This document shows positions 1 through 8,111 of a DNA stretch of 45,365 nt, piece by piece. Position numbers and translations under genes: made by a program. The stretch is from NCBI RefSeq assembly GCF_003846185.1, contig NZ_ML123034.1, forward strand, positions 5,197,706 through 5,243,070, in the 5' to 3' direction. Source of the DNA: Streptomyces sp. ADI96-02. GTDB lineage: Bacteria > Actinomycetota > Actinomycetes > Streptomycetales > Streptomycetaceae. The notes under the pieces were generated by a model. It saw only the letters and a list, made by a program, of their open reading frames with translations. It was not told the origin of the DNA and made no database searches. Numbering within the stretch: position 1 is the stretch's first letter; each line of letters opens with the position of its first letter.

Positions 1-6
1 CCGGTG

Positions 7-1341
7 CTAGTCCGCGCTGCCCGGCTCCCGGAACGGGTCGGGCAGCGGCTGTGGTGGGCGGGGTCCCGTGTACAGCCCGCTGGGGCGGATCCGCAGCGGG
101 CGTTCCGCGTACTCCTCCAGGGCGTGCGCGATCCACCCCGCGGTGCGCGACACCGCGAAGATCGTTTCCCCTGCCTCGGCCTCCATACCGCCGGCCACGG
201 AGAGCACGGCCAGGGCCAGGTCGACATTAACCGCCAGCGGAGCGTGCCGGGCCGTCGTGCTGACCACTTCGCGAGCCGCCGCGAGCGCCTCGGCCGCCTG
301 CGGTACGTCCTCCAGCAGCGCGAACAGCGTCCGGGCGCGCGGGTCCTCGTCCCGGTACAGCCGGTGCCCCAGCCCCGGGACCCGGCGTCCGGTCCGCAGG
401 TGGTCGGCCACCACCGGAACCGCGCTGCCCCGGTCCACGGCCTCCTGGAGCATCCGGTGCGCCAGACCGCTCGCGGCCCCGTGCAGCGGCCCCTCCAGCA
501 CCCCGAGCCCCGCGGAGACCACGGCGTACGGATGCGCGTGCGCCGACGCCGCGACCCGGGCGGCGAGGGTGGAGGCCGCCAGGTCGTGGTCGATCAGGAG
601 AGTCAGGGCGGCGTCCAGGACGGCGAGGGACGCGGCGTCGGCGGGACGCGCGGTGAGCCGCGTCCACAGCGCACGCGCCAGCGGAACCGGGCCGCCGTCC
701 GGCCCTTCCGGTGTTCCCCCGTCCGCCGTGTCCGAAGCGTCCCCCCGCACGGGCAGCGCGCCCACCAGCGTCGGGATCAGGCTGCGCGCGCTGCTCAGCA
801 CCGCGCCCGGCGAGAGGTCGAATCGCATCGGGTCGACGGCCGCCGCCGCCGTCACCGCCGCCCGCAGCCGGTCCGTCGAGCCGCTGTGGGCGGGCAACGA
901 GTCGACCGTCCGGCGGGCCGCCGCCAGCGTTCCGGCGGGCGCGGTGAAGCGGACGCCGGGCCTCAGGTCACCCGTCCACAGCCACTCGGCGACCTCCTCG
1001 TAGCTGTGGTGACGGGCCAGCTCGGTCGCGTCGACGCCCCGGAAGTAGTAGCGGTCCCCTTCGATGAGCGTGATGCCCGTCCGGAAGACCAGGTCCCCGC
1101 CGGCGGCGGACGGTTCGCGCCGACCCGAACGCCGGGCCAGGGCCCGCACTTCGTCCGCGTCGAACGTGCTGCCCCGCCCGCCGGCGGCCCGCGTGCTGCT
1201 CAACTGCCCGCGGCTGACGTAGGCGTACACCGTCTCCGGCTTCACGCCCAGCAGCTCCGCGGCCTCCCGGGTGGTCAGCCGGGGCGGGCCCGGGGAGTGG
1301 TCCGGCGGTTCTCGATCCGTCATGGCGGACACCGTATCCAT
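7..1341 (-). CDS. Citrate synthase-family protein with N-terminal HTH domain
   Basis: This protein of about 444 residues has a MerR/excisionase-type helix-turn-helix at its N-terminus (TTREAAELLGVKPETVYAYVSR) followed by a citrate synthase fold. The citrate synthase part shows GPLHGAA and GLGHRLYRDED, the two conserved His motifs, and NVD with the conserved Asp. Enzymes of this family condense acetyl-CoA or propionyl-CoA with oxaloacetate. The HTH suggests the protein may also bind DNA, perhaps at the inverted repeat in the divergent promoter region, but that is inference. Three ATG codons compete: 1350, 1341 and 1323. I prefer 1341 because a GGGAGG sits about 9 nt upstream of it, whereas it directly abuts 1350. 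The gene is divergent from a second citrate synthase, an arrangement I remember from S. coelicolor SCO5831/SCO5832. The exact substrate cannot be decided from sequence. Confidence 0.88.
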   Translation of the reverse strand: MDTVSAMTDREPPDHSPGPPRLTTREAAELLGVKPETVYAYVSRGQLSSTRAAGGRGSTFDADEVRALARRSGRREPSAAGGDLVFRTGITLIEGDRYYFRGVDATELARHHSYEEVAEWLWTGDLRPGVRFTAPAGTLAAARRTVDSLPAHSGSTDRLRAAVTAAAAVDPMRFDLSPGAVLSSARSLIPTLVGALPVRGDASDTADGGTPEGPDGGPVPLARALWTRLTARPADAASLAVLDAALTLLIDHDLAASTLAARVAASAHAHPYAVVSAGLGVLEGPLHGAASGLAHRMLQEAVDRGSAVPVVADHLRTGRRVPGLGHRLYRDEDPRARTLFALLEDVPQAAEALAAAREVVSTTARHAPLAVNVDLALAVLSVAGGMEAEAGETIFAVSRTAGWIAHALEEYAERPLRIRPSGLYTGPRPPQPLPDPFREPGSAD

Positions 1342-1397
1342 ACCCGTCATCCCTCCCGTCCTTGATCCATCGCTAGATGCAGGGGTTTCGGCATTTC

Positions 1398-1416
1398 ATA
1401 TTGATTCAATCAATAT
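1398..1416. promoter_or_regulatory. Perfect 19-bp inverted repeat between divergent citrate synthase genes
   Basis: ATATTGATT-C-AATCAATAT is a perfect 9-bp inverted repeat with a single central base, inside an A+T-rich stretch that is very unusual for this genome. A TTGACA (1416-1421) overlaps its right end and could be a -35 element for the rightward gene. Its position between two divergent genes fits an operator. The binding protein is unknown; the HTH-bearing citrate synthase next to it is an obvious candidate. Confidence 0.6.
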
Positions 1417-1480
1417 TGACAGTAATCACGTCAAGCATGGACAGTCGAATCAACGTTCCATGTGCGAGGAGAGAACCGAC

Positions 1481-2656
1481 ATGACCACCACCCCTGCCGC
1501 AGCCGCCGATCCCCGCACCCCGCTCGCCACTCCTCGGGGCCTCGCCGGCGTCGTCGTCACGGACACCGCGCTCGGCGACGTCCGGGGCCGGGAAGGCTTC
1601 TACCACTACCGCCAGTACTCGGCGATCGAGCTGGCGCGCACCCGCAGCTTCGAGGACGTCTGGTACCTGATGTTCCACGGTGAACTGCCCGACCGGGCGG
1701 CCCGAGCCGCCTTCGCCGCCCGTACGGCGAGCCTGCGCGCCCTGCCCGCCGAGGTACGCGAGGCCCTGCCGGCCATCGCCCGCGCGGGCGCCGCCTCGGG
1801 ACCGCTCGCCGGACTGCGCACGGCGCTGTCGCTGCTCGGGGCCTCCGCCGGGTTCCGTCCCGTCTACGACATCGACGCCGGCCGGAGGCGCGAGGACGCG
1901 CTCGCCGCCTGCGCCGCCGTGCCCACCGTCCTCACCGCGCTCCAGCGCCTGGGCCAGGGCCTCGCCCCGGTCGAGCCCCGCGAGGACCTGCCCTACGCCG
2001 CCAACTACCTGTACATGCTCACCGGAACGGAACCGGAGCCAGCGCACGTCCGGGCCGTCGAGCAGTACCTGATCTCCACCGTCGACCACGGCTTCAACGC
2101 CTCGACGTTCACCGCCCGGGTCGTCGCCTCCACCGGCGCCGACGTCGCCGCCTGCCTGGTCGCCGCCGTCGGCGCGCTCTCCGGCCCGCTGCACGGCGGA
2201 GCCCCCAGCCGGGCCCTGGACACGCTGGACGCCATCGGCACCCCGGACCGCATCGACGGGTGGATCCGCGAACAAGTACTTTCGGGCCGTCGCATCATGG
2301 GCTTCGGCCACCCCGTCTACCGCACCGAGGACCCCCGCTCCCGGATGCTCCGGACGATCGCCCAGGGCTTCGGCGGCCCGCTGGTGGACTTCGCCGTCGA
2401 GGTCGAGCGCCAGGTCGAGGCCATCCTCGCCGAACTCAAGCCCGGCCGGGAACTGCACACCAACGTGGAGTTCTACGCCGGAGTCGTCATGGAGCTCTGC
2501 GGCCTGCCGCGCGCCATGTTCACCCCCACTTTCTGCGCGGCGCGGGTGATCGGCTGGAGCGCCAATATCCTGGAGCAGGCGGAGGACTCGAAGATCATCC
2601 GTCCTGCGGCCCGCTACGTCGGCATCCCCGCCCCGCAGCCGGTCCCCGCGCCCTGA
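1481..2656 (+). CDS. Citrate synthase / 2-methylcitrate synthase
   Basis: A 391-residue type II-like citrate synthase. It contains SGPLHGGAP (first catalytic His), GFGHPVYRTEDPRS (second catalytic His and substrate Arg region) and NVEFYAG, where the usual catalytic Asp position carries Glu; I remember the same Glu in the mycobacterial CitA group. It should form citrate or methylcitrate in the cytoplasm. The ATG at 1481 is chosen because GAGGAGAG lies 7 nt upstream; the open frame continues further upstream but only through the promoter region. It is divergent from the HTH-type citrate synthase and is followed after 23 nt by the CobW-like gene, so the two may be co-transcribed. Citrate versus methylcitrate activity is not decidable here. 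Confidence 0.9.
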   Translation: MTTTPAAAADPRTPLATPRGLAGVVVTDTALGDVRGREGFYHYRQYSAIELARTRSFEDVWYLMFHGELPDRAARAAFAARTASLRALPAEVREALPAIARAGAASGPLAGLRTALSLLGASAGFRPVYDIDAGRRREDALAACAAVPTVLTALQRLGQGLAPVEPREDLPYAANYLYMLTGTEPEPAHVRAVEQYLISTVDHGFNASTFTARVVASTGADVAACLVAAVGALSGPLHGGAPSRALDTLDAIGTPDRIDGWIREQVLSGRRIMGFGHPVYRTEDPRSRMLRTIAQGFGGPLVDFAVEVERQVEAILAELKPGRELHTNVEFYAGVVMELCGLPRAMFTPTFCAARVIGWSANILEQAEDSKIIRPAARYVGIPAPQPVPAP

Positions 2657-2679
2657 CACCCCGATGAGGAAGGCCCCCG

Positions 2680-3891
2680 TTGACCCCGCCCCGCACCCAG
2701 CAGATTCCGGTCGTCGTCCTGGCGGGCTTCCTCGGATCGGGCAAGACCACCCTCCTCAACCACCTGCTCCGCAACCGTGCCGGAAACCGGATCGGCGTCA
2801 TCGTCAACGACTTCGGGGCCATCGAGATCGACGCCATGACCGTGGCGGGCCAGGTCGGCTCCACGGTCTCGCTGGGCAACGGCTGCCTGTGCTGCGCCGT
2901 CGACGCGAGCGAACTCGACACGTTCCTGGAGACCTTGACCCGGCCGTCGGCCCGCCTGGACGTGATCGTGATCGAGGCGAGCGGGCTCGCCGAACCGCAG
3001 GAGCTCGTACGGATGCTGCTGGCCAGCGACAACCCGCACATCCTGTACGGCGGGCTGGTCGAAGTCGTCGACGCGGCGGAGTTCGACCGGACCCGGGAGC
3101 GCCATCCGGAGATCGACCGCCATCTCGCCGTCGCCGACCTCGTCGTACTGAACAAGACGGACCGGGTCGGCGCGGCGGAGCAGGAGCGGCTGCGGGAGAC
3201 CGTCGCGGCCCTGAGCGGGCCCGCGGCCGTCGTCTCCGCCACCCACGGGCGGATCGATCCGGAGCTGCTCTTCGATCCCGCGCTGCGGTCGGACGCCGAC
3301 GAGAAGGTCCGCCAGCTCACCTTCGAGGACCTCCTGCGGGAGGAGGAGCTCGCAGGCGATGAGCAGCGCGCCGGAGAGGAGGGTGACGGGCACGAGCACG
3401 GGCACGGGGGAGCGGGCCGTGCGGCGCATCTGCACGCGGCCTACGACAGCGTCGACTTCACCTCCGACACGCCGATGGACCCGCGCCGCTTCATGGCCTT
3501 CCTCGACTCGCGGCCCGAGGGCCTGTACCGGATCAAGGGCTTCGTGGACTTCGGCGCAGGCGACCCGTCCAACGCGTACGCGCTGCACGCCGTCGGCCGG
3601 TTCCTGCGCTTCGCCCCGCAGCCGTGGGCGCGCGGGGGACAGCGCCTCACCCAGCTCGTCATGATCGGGGCCGGCCTGGACGCCGAAGGGCTCCGCGACG
3701 CTCTCCTCGGCTGCCGCACCGACCCGCCCTCGGCCTCCTGCCCGCCCCTGGCCTCAGAGCGGTCTCCGGCCGCCGACCGGTCCTCCGCCGGCACGCCGGA
3801 CACCGCCGATGCCGAACGCGCCATGTGGGGTGTGCTCCGGTACGTACAGGAGCACACCCCCGCGGCGGAAGAAGCGGCAGCTGAGGCGTAG
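2680..3891 (+). CDS. CobW/COG0523 (G3E) GTPase, putative metal chaperone
   Basis: A 403-residue G3E-family GTPase. The Walker A P-loop GFLGSGKTTLLNHLL begins at residue 16, the metal-binding CxCC motif (GCLCCAV) is at residues 69-72, and NKTD is the guanine-specificity motif. A His-rich stretch (GHEHGHGG) lies near residue 233, and the C-terminal CobW_C domain follows (YRIKGFVDF). Members deliver Zn, Co or other metals to client enzymes with GTP hydrolysis; which metal is served here is unknown. The start is a TTG at 2680, supported by GAGGAAGG 6-7 nt upstream. It follows the citrate synthase gene closely and converges on parC. No Zur-like operator was recognised nearby. Confidence 0.87.
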   Translation: MTPPRTQQIPVVVLAGFLGSGKTTLLNHLLRNRAGNRIGVIVNDFGAIEIDAMTVAGQVGSTVSLGNGCLCCAVDASELDTFLETLTRPSARLDVIVIEASGLAEPQELVRMLLASDNPHILYGGLVEVVDAAEFDRTRERHPEIDRHLAVADLVVLNKTDRVGAAEQERLRETVAALSGPAAVVSATHGRIDPELLFDPALRSDADEKVRQLTFEDLLREEELAGDEQRAGEEGDGHEHGHGGAGRAAHLHAAYDSVDFTSDTPMDPRRFMAFLDSRPEGLYRIKGFVDFGAGDPSNAYALHAVGRFLRFAPQPWARGGQRLTQLVMIGAGLDAEGLRDALLGCRTDPPSASCPPLASERSPAADRSSAGTPDTADAERAMWGVLRYVQEHTPAAEEAAAEA

Positions 3892-3994
3892 CCGCCGGTC
3901 AGGGGGCGGGGCGCAGCCGCCGGGGGTGTACCTCGGTGCTCGCCGCGCCCTCCTCCGTCTCCGGCGTCTCCCGTCTCCCCGGCCGCTCGCGGGC

Positions 3995-6451
3995 TTACGC
4001 CCACACCGGCCCCGCGATCACGGCCACCGGCTGGAGCAGCGGCGTACCCGAACCGTCGCGCCGCGGGTCCGGCTCGGGCAACTGCGCCGGGGAGCCGTTC
4101 TTCTGGGCCGCCCGTGCCGGAGTGGCGCCCGCCCAGGCGAACACCAGGACGTCCTCGCCCTTCAGGAACCGCTGGCAGCGCACCCCGCCGGTCGCCCGGC
4201 CCTTGCGCGGATACTGGTCGAACGGCGTGAGCTTCGACGTCAGGACCGAGTCGTCCAGCGTGCCGTGCGACCCGGCCACGGTGAACACGATCGCGTCCGC
4301 CGCCGGGTCCACCGCCGTGAACGACAGCACCTCGGCCCCCGCCGTCAGCTTGACGCCCGCCATGCCTCCGGCGGGCCGCCCCTGCGGGCGCACCTGAGCC
4401 GCCGGATAGCGGAGCAGCTGGGCGTCGGTGGTGATGAAGACCAGGTCCTCCTCCCCTGTGCGCAGCTCGCTCGCGCCCACGATGCGGTCACCGTCCTTGA
4501 GGGTGATGACCTCCAACTCGTCCTTGTTCGCCGGATAGTCCGGCACCACCCGTTTGACCACACCGTGCAGCGTGCCGATCGCCAGACCGGGCGACGCCTC
4601 GTCCAGCGTCGTGAGGCAGATCAGCTCCTCACCCGCGTCCAGGGTCAGGAACTCCGAGACCTGCGCCCCGCCGGAGAGGTTGGGCTCCGCGTGGGTGTGC
4701 GGCAGCTGCGGCAGATCGATCACCGACAGGCGCAGCAGCCGGCCGGCGGAGGTCACCGCCCCGACATCGCCGCGCGCCGTCGCCGCGACCGCCGACACGA
4801 TCACGTCGTGCTTCGTCCGCCGGACGTCCTCGGAGATCTCGACCGGGTCCGCGTTCGCCGTACGGGCCAGCAGGCCCGTCGAGGAGAGCAGCACCCGGCA
4901 CGGGTCGTCGGCGACCTCCAGCGGCACGGAGGCGACCTGCGAACCGGCCGACTCCAGCAGCACCGTGCGCCGGTCCGTGCCGAACTTCTTCGCCACCGCG
5001 GCCAGCTCGGAGGAGACCAGCTTGCGCAGCTCCGCGTCGGACTCCAGGATCGCCGTGAGCGCGTCGATCTCGCCGTTGAGCCTGTCCCGCTCGCTCTCCA
5101 GCTCGATCCGGTCGAACCGGGTCAGGCGGCGCAGCGGAGTGTCCAGGATGTACTGGGTCTGGATCTCGCTCAGCGAGAAGTGCGCCATCAGACGCTCCTT
5201 CGCCTGCGCCGAGTTGTCGCTGTCCCGGATGATCCGGATGACCTCGTCGATGTCGAGCAGCGCGACGATCAGGCCCTCGACCAGGTGCAGCCGGTCGCGG
5301 CGCTTGGTCCGCCGGAACTCGCTGCGCCGTCGCACGACCTCGAAGCGGTGGTCGAGATAGACCCCCAGCAGCTCCTTGAGGCCCAGGGTGAGCGGCTGGC
5401 CGTCGACCAGTGCCACGTTGTTGATGCCGAAGGACTCCTCCATCGGCGTCAGCTTGTAGAGCTGCTCCAGCACCGCCTCCGGCACGAAGCCGTTCTTCAC
5501 CTCGATGACCAGACGCAGGCCGTGGGCCCGGTCGGTGAGGTCCTTGACGTCCGCGATGCCCTGGAGCTTCTTCGCCGAGACCAGGTCCTTGATCTTGGCG
5601 ATCACCTTCTCCGGGCCGACGGTGAAGGGCAGTTCGGTGACGACGAGGCCCTTGCGGCGGGCCGTCACGTTCTCCACGGCGACGGTGGCGCGGATCTTGA
5701 AGGAGCCGCGGCCCGCCGTGTACGCGTCCTTGATACCGCTCAGGCCGACGATGCGGCCCCCGGTGGGCAGGTCGGGGCCGGGCACGAAACGCATCAGAGT
5801 CTCCACGTCGGCGCCCGGGTGCTTGATCAGGTGCCGTGCGGCGGCGATGACCTCGCCCAGGTTGTGCGGGGGCATGTTGGTCGCCATGCCGACCGCGATC
5901 CCGGACACGCCGTTGACCAGGAGGTTGGGGTAGGCCGCGGGGAGGACGACCGGCTCGCGCTCCTGGCCGTCGTAGTTCGACTGGAAATCGACGGTGTCCT
6001 CGTCGATCGCCTCCGTCATCAGCGACGTCGCGTCGGCCATCCGGCACTCGGTGTACCGCATCGCGGCGGGCGGGTCGTCGTTGCCGAGCGAACCGAAGTT
6101 TCCGTGGCCGTCCACCAGGGGGAGCCGCATCGAGAACGGCTGGGCCATCCGGACGAGGGCGTCGTAGATCGACGCGTCCCCGTGCGGGTGCAGCTTGCCC
6201 ATGACCTCGCCGACGACACGGGCGCACTTCACGTACCCCCGGTCGGGGCGCAGGCCCATCTCGTTCATCTGGGACACGATGCGGCGGTGCACCGGCTTCA
6301 TGCCGTCGCGGGCGTCGGGCAGGGCCCTGGAGTAGATCACCGAGTACGCGTACTCGAGGAAGGAGCCCTGCATTTCGTCGACGACGTCGATGTCGAGGAT
6401 CTTCTCCTCGAAGTCGTCCGGCGGCGGGGTCTTCGTGCTACGGCGGGCCAT
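3995..6451 (-). CDS. parC: DNA topoisomerase IV subunit A (ParC)
   Basis: An 818-residue GyrA/ParC-family protein that breaks and rejoins DNA and decatenates chromosomes together with ParE, which is not in this window. The 5Y-CAP region has RYTECRM with catalytic Tyr133, and the quinolone region reads HPHGDASIYDAL. The C-terminal half forms the beta-pinwheel. I call ParC rather than GyrA because gyrA normally sits with gyrB near oriC, and because the neighbours match the S. coelicolor parC locus (SCO5836, from memory). The start is ATG 6451 (MARRSTK), with GGAG about 11 nt upstream; the frame stays open to 6637 but that part looks non-coding. The stop is TAA, uncommon here. The residue equivalent to E. 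coli GyrA Ser83 is Ala93. Confidence 0.92.
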   Translation of the reverse strand: MARRSTKTPPPDDFEEKILDIDVVDEMQGSFLEYAYSVIYSRALPDARDGMKPVHRRIVSQMNEMGLRPDRGYVKCARVVGEVMGKLHPHGDASIYDALVRMAQPFSMRLPLVDGHGNFGSLGNDDPPAAMRYTECRMADATSLMTEAIDEDTVDFQSNYDGQEREPVVLPAAYPNLLVNGVSGIAVGMATNMPPHNLGEVIAAARHLIKHPGADVETLMRFVPGPDLPTGGRIVGLSGIKDAYTAGRGSFKIRATVAVENVTARRKGLVVTELPFTVGPEKVIAKIKDLVSAKKLQGIADVKDLTDRAHGLRLVIEVKNGFVPEAVLEQLYKLTPMEESFGINNVALVDGQPLTLGLKELLGVYLDHRFEVVRRRSEFRRTKRRDRLHLVEGLIVALLDIDEVIRIIRDSDNSAQAKERLMAHFSLSEIQTQYILDTPLRRLTRFDRIELESERDRLNGEIDALTAILESDAELRKLVSSELAAVAKKFGTDRRTVLLESAGSQVASVPLEVADDPCRVLLSSTGLLARTANADPVEISEDVRRTKHDVIVSAVAATARGDVGAVTSAGRLLRLSVIDLPQLPHTHAEPNLSGGAQVSEFLTLDAGEELICLTTLDEASPGLAIGTLHGVVKRVVPDYPANKDELEVITLKDGDRIVGASELRTGEEDLVFITTDAQLLRYPAAQVRPQGRPAGGMAGVKLTAGAEVLSFTAVDPAADAIVFTVAGSHGTLDDSVLTSKLTPFDQYPRKGRATGGVRCQRFLKGEDVLVFAWAGATPARAAQKNGSPAQLPEPDPRRDGSGTPLLQPVAVIAGPVWA

Positions 6452-6755
6452 CGCGGCTGCGGCTCCTTCACAGATTCTGTTCGGACAACCTGAGGTACTG
6501 ACGCGGACCATTGTGGACCGCCGCACTGACAACGCCGACCTCGACCCGTCCGAACGGACCCCGGGGACCCGCCCCGGGCCCCGGCACGACGGCGTCGGCA
6601 CCGGTCCCGACGCCACCGCCGACGCCATCGCCGGCACCGCCGTCCACGGTCACCACGACGAGATCGGCGGAACGGGAACTTCGCCATGCGCCGGTGCGCT
6701 TGCTTAGAGTGGCAGGTCTGGCAGGAAGTCCAGTATCGCGATCGAAGGGACGTAC
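6452..6755. other. Divergent promoter region parC / M16 peptidase pair
   Basis: This 304-nt stretch separates two divergent genes. On the plus strand TAGAGT (6705-6710) is a good -10 box for the M16 operon, giving an untranslated leader of about 40 nt. No clear -35 is visible. The middle is a G+C-rich, low-complexity tract with no gene I can support. Confidence 0.5.
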
Positions 6756-8111
6756 ATGCCCATGGGTCACACGGCCACCGCCCAGGCCGGCTCCGGCGGC
6801 TTGACAGCGACCGAGTACCGCCTGGCCAACGGCCTGCGTGTGGTGCTCTCCGAGGACCATCTGACCCCGGTCGCCGCGGTCTGCCTCTGGTACGACGTCG
6901 GTTCGCGCCACGAGGTCAAGGGACGCACCGGTCTGGCTCACCTTTTCGAGCACTTGATGTTCCAGGGCTCGGGACAGGTCAAGGGGAACGGTCACTTCGA
7001 GCTCGTCCAGGGGGCCGGCGGCTCGCTCAACGGGACGACCAGCTTCGAGCGGACCAACTACTTCGAGACCATGCCCACCCATCAGGTCGAGCTGGCCCTG
7101 TGGCTGGAAGCCGACCGGATGGGCTCGCTCCTCGCCGCGCTCGACGAGGAGTCCATGGAGAACCAGCGCGACGTCGTCAAGAACGAGCGGCGCCAGCGCT
7201 ACGACAACGTGCCCTACGGCACCGCGTTCGAGAAGCTGACCGCCCTCGCCTACCCGGAGGGCCACCCGTACCACCACACCCCGATCGGCTCCATGGCCGA
7301 CCTGGACGCGGCCACGCTGGAGGACGCCCGCGCGTTCTTCCGCACGTACTACGCGCCCAACAACGCGGTCCTCTCGGTGGTCGGCGACATCGACCCCGCG
7401 CAGACCCTCGCCTGGGTGGAGAAGTACTTCGGCTCCATCCCGTCCCACGACGGCAAGCAGCCGCCCCGCGACGGCACCCTTCCCGAGACCATCGGCGAGC
7501 AGCTGCGCGAAGTGGTCCACGAGGAGGTCCCGGCGCGCGCGCTGATGGCCGCCTATCGGCTCCCGCACGACGGCACCCGCGCCTGCGACGCCGCGGACCT
7601 GGCCCTGACCGTGCTCGGCGGAGGCGAGTCCTCCCGGCTGCACAACCGCCTGGTCCGCCGCGACCGTACGGCGGTGGCGGCCGGATTCGGGCTGCTGAGG
7701 CTGGCCGGTGCGCCCTCGCTGGGCTGGCTCGACGTCAAGACCTCGGGCGGCGTCGAGGTGGAGCGCATCGAGGCCGCGGTCGACGAGGAGCTGGCCCGGT
7801 TCGCGGCCGAGGGACCCACCCCGGAGGAGATGGAACGGGCCCAGGCGCAGTTGGAGCGCGAGTGGCTGGACCGGCTCGGCACGGTCGCCGGCCGCGCCGA
7901 CGAACTGTGCCGCTACGCGGTCCTGTTCGGCGACCCGCAGCTCGCGCTGACCGCCGTGGGGCGGGTCCTGGAGGTCACCGCGGAGGAGGTGCGCGCCGCG
8001 GCCGAGGCCGCGCTGCGACCCGACAACCGGGCGGTGCTGGTGTACGAGCCGATCGAGCCGTCCGACGCGGACGACGAGGGCGCCGACGCGCCCGAGGGAG
8101 CGGACAAGTGA
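6756..8111 (+). CDS. M16-family zinc metallopeptidase (catalytic subunit)
   Basis: A 451-residue M16B peptidase. The inverted zinc motif HLFEH is at residues 62-66 and the third zinc ligand is probably Glu144 in NERRQR. Two homologous half-domains follow, as in mitochondrial processing peptidase beta. There is no signal peptide, so it is probably cytoplasmic. The start is ATG 6756, preceded by GAAGGGA about 5 nt upstream; an in-frame ATG at 6762 is a close alternative. The stop overlaps the GTG start of the next gene (GTGA), implying translational coupling and an obligate pair. It lacks the Arg/Tyr pair that is seen in the partner. The substrate is unknown; clearance of peptides or processing has been proposed for such pairs. 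Confidence 0.9.
   Translation: MPMGHTATAQAGSGGLTATEYRLANGLRVVLSEDHLTPVAAVCLWYDVGSRHEVKGRTGLAHLFEHLMFQGSGQVKGNGHFELVQGAGGSLNGTTSFERTNYFETMPTHQVELALWLEADRMGSLLAALDEESMENQRDVVKNERRQRYDNVPYGTAFEKLTALAYPEGHPYHHTPIGSMADLDAATLEDARAFFRTYYAPNNAVLSVVGDIDPAQTLAWVEKYFGSIPSHDGKQPPRDGTLPETIGEQLREVVHEEVPARALMAAYRLPHDGTRACDAADLALTVLGGGESSRLHNRLVRRDRTAVAAGFGLLRLAGAPSLGWLDVKTSGGVEVERIEAAVDEELARFAAEGPTPEEMERAQAQLEREWLDRLGTVAGRADELCRYAVLFGDPQLALTAVGRVLEVTAEEVRAAAEAALRPDNRAVLVYEPIEPSDADDEGADAPEGADK

Noticed and set aside
3995..6451. The topoisomerase subunit as GyrA
   Set aside because: No gyrB neighbour is seen and gene context matches the Streptomyces parC locus; GyrA remains a minor alternative because the families are close.
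3809..6493. A long plus-strand open frame (about 890 codons) opposite parC
   Set aside because: It is Arg/His/Asp/Val-rich shadow translation of parC with no domain; parC has all family motifs on the other strand.
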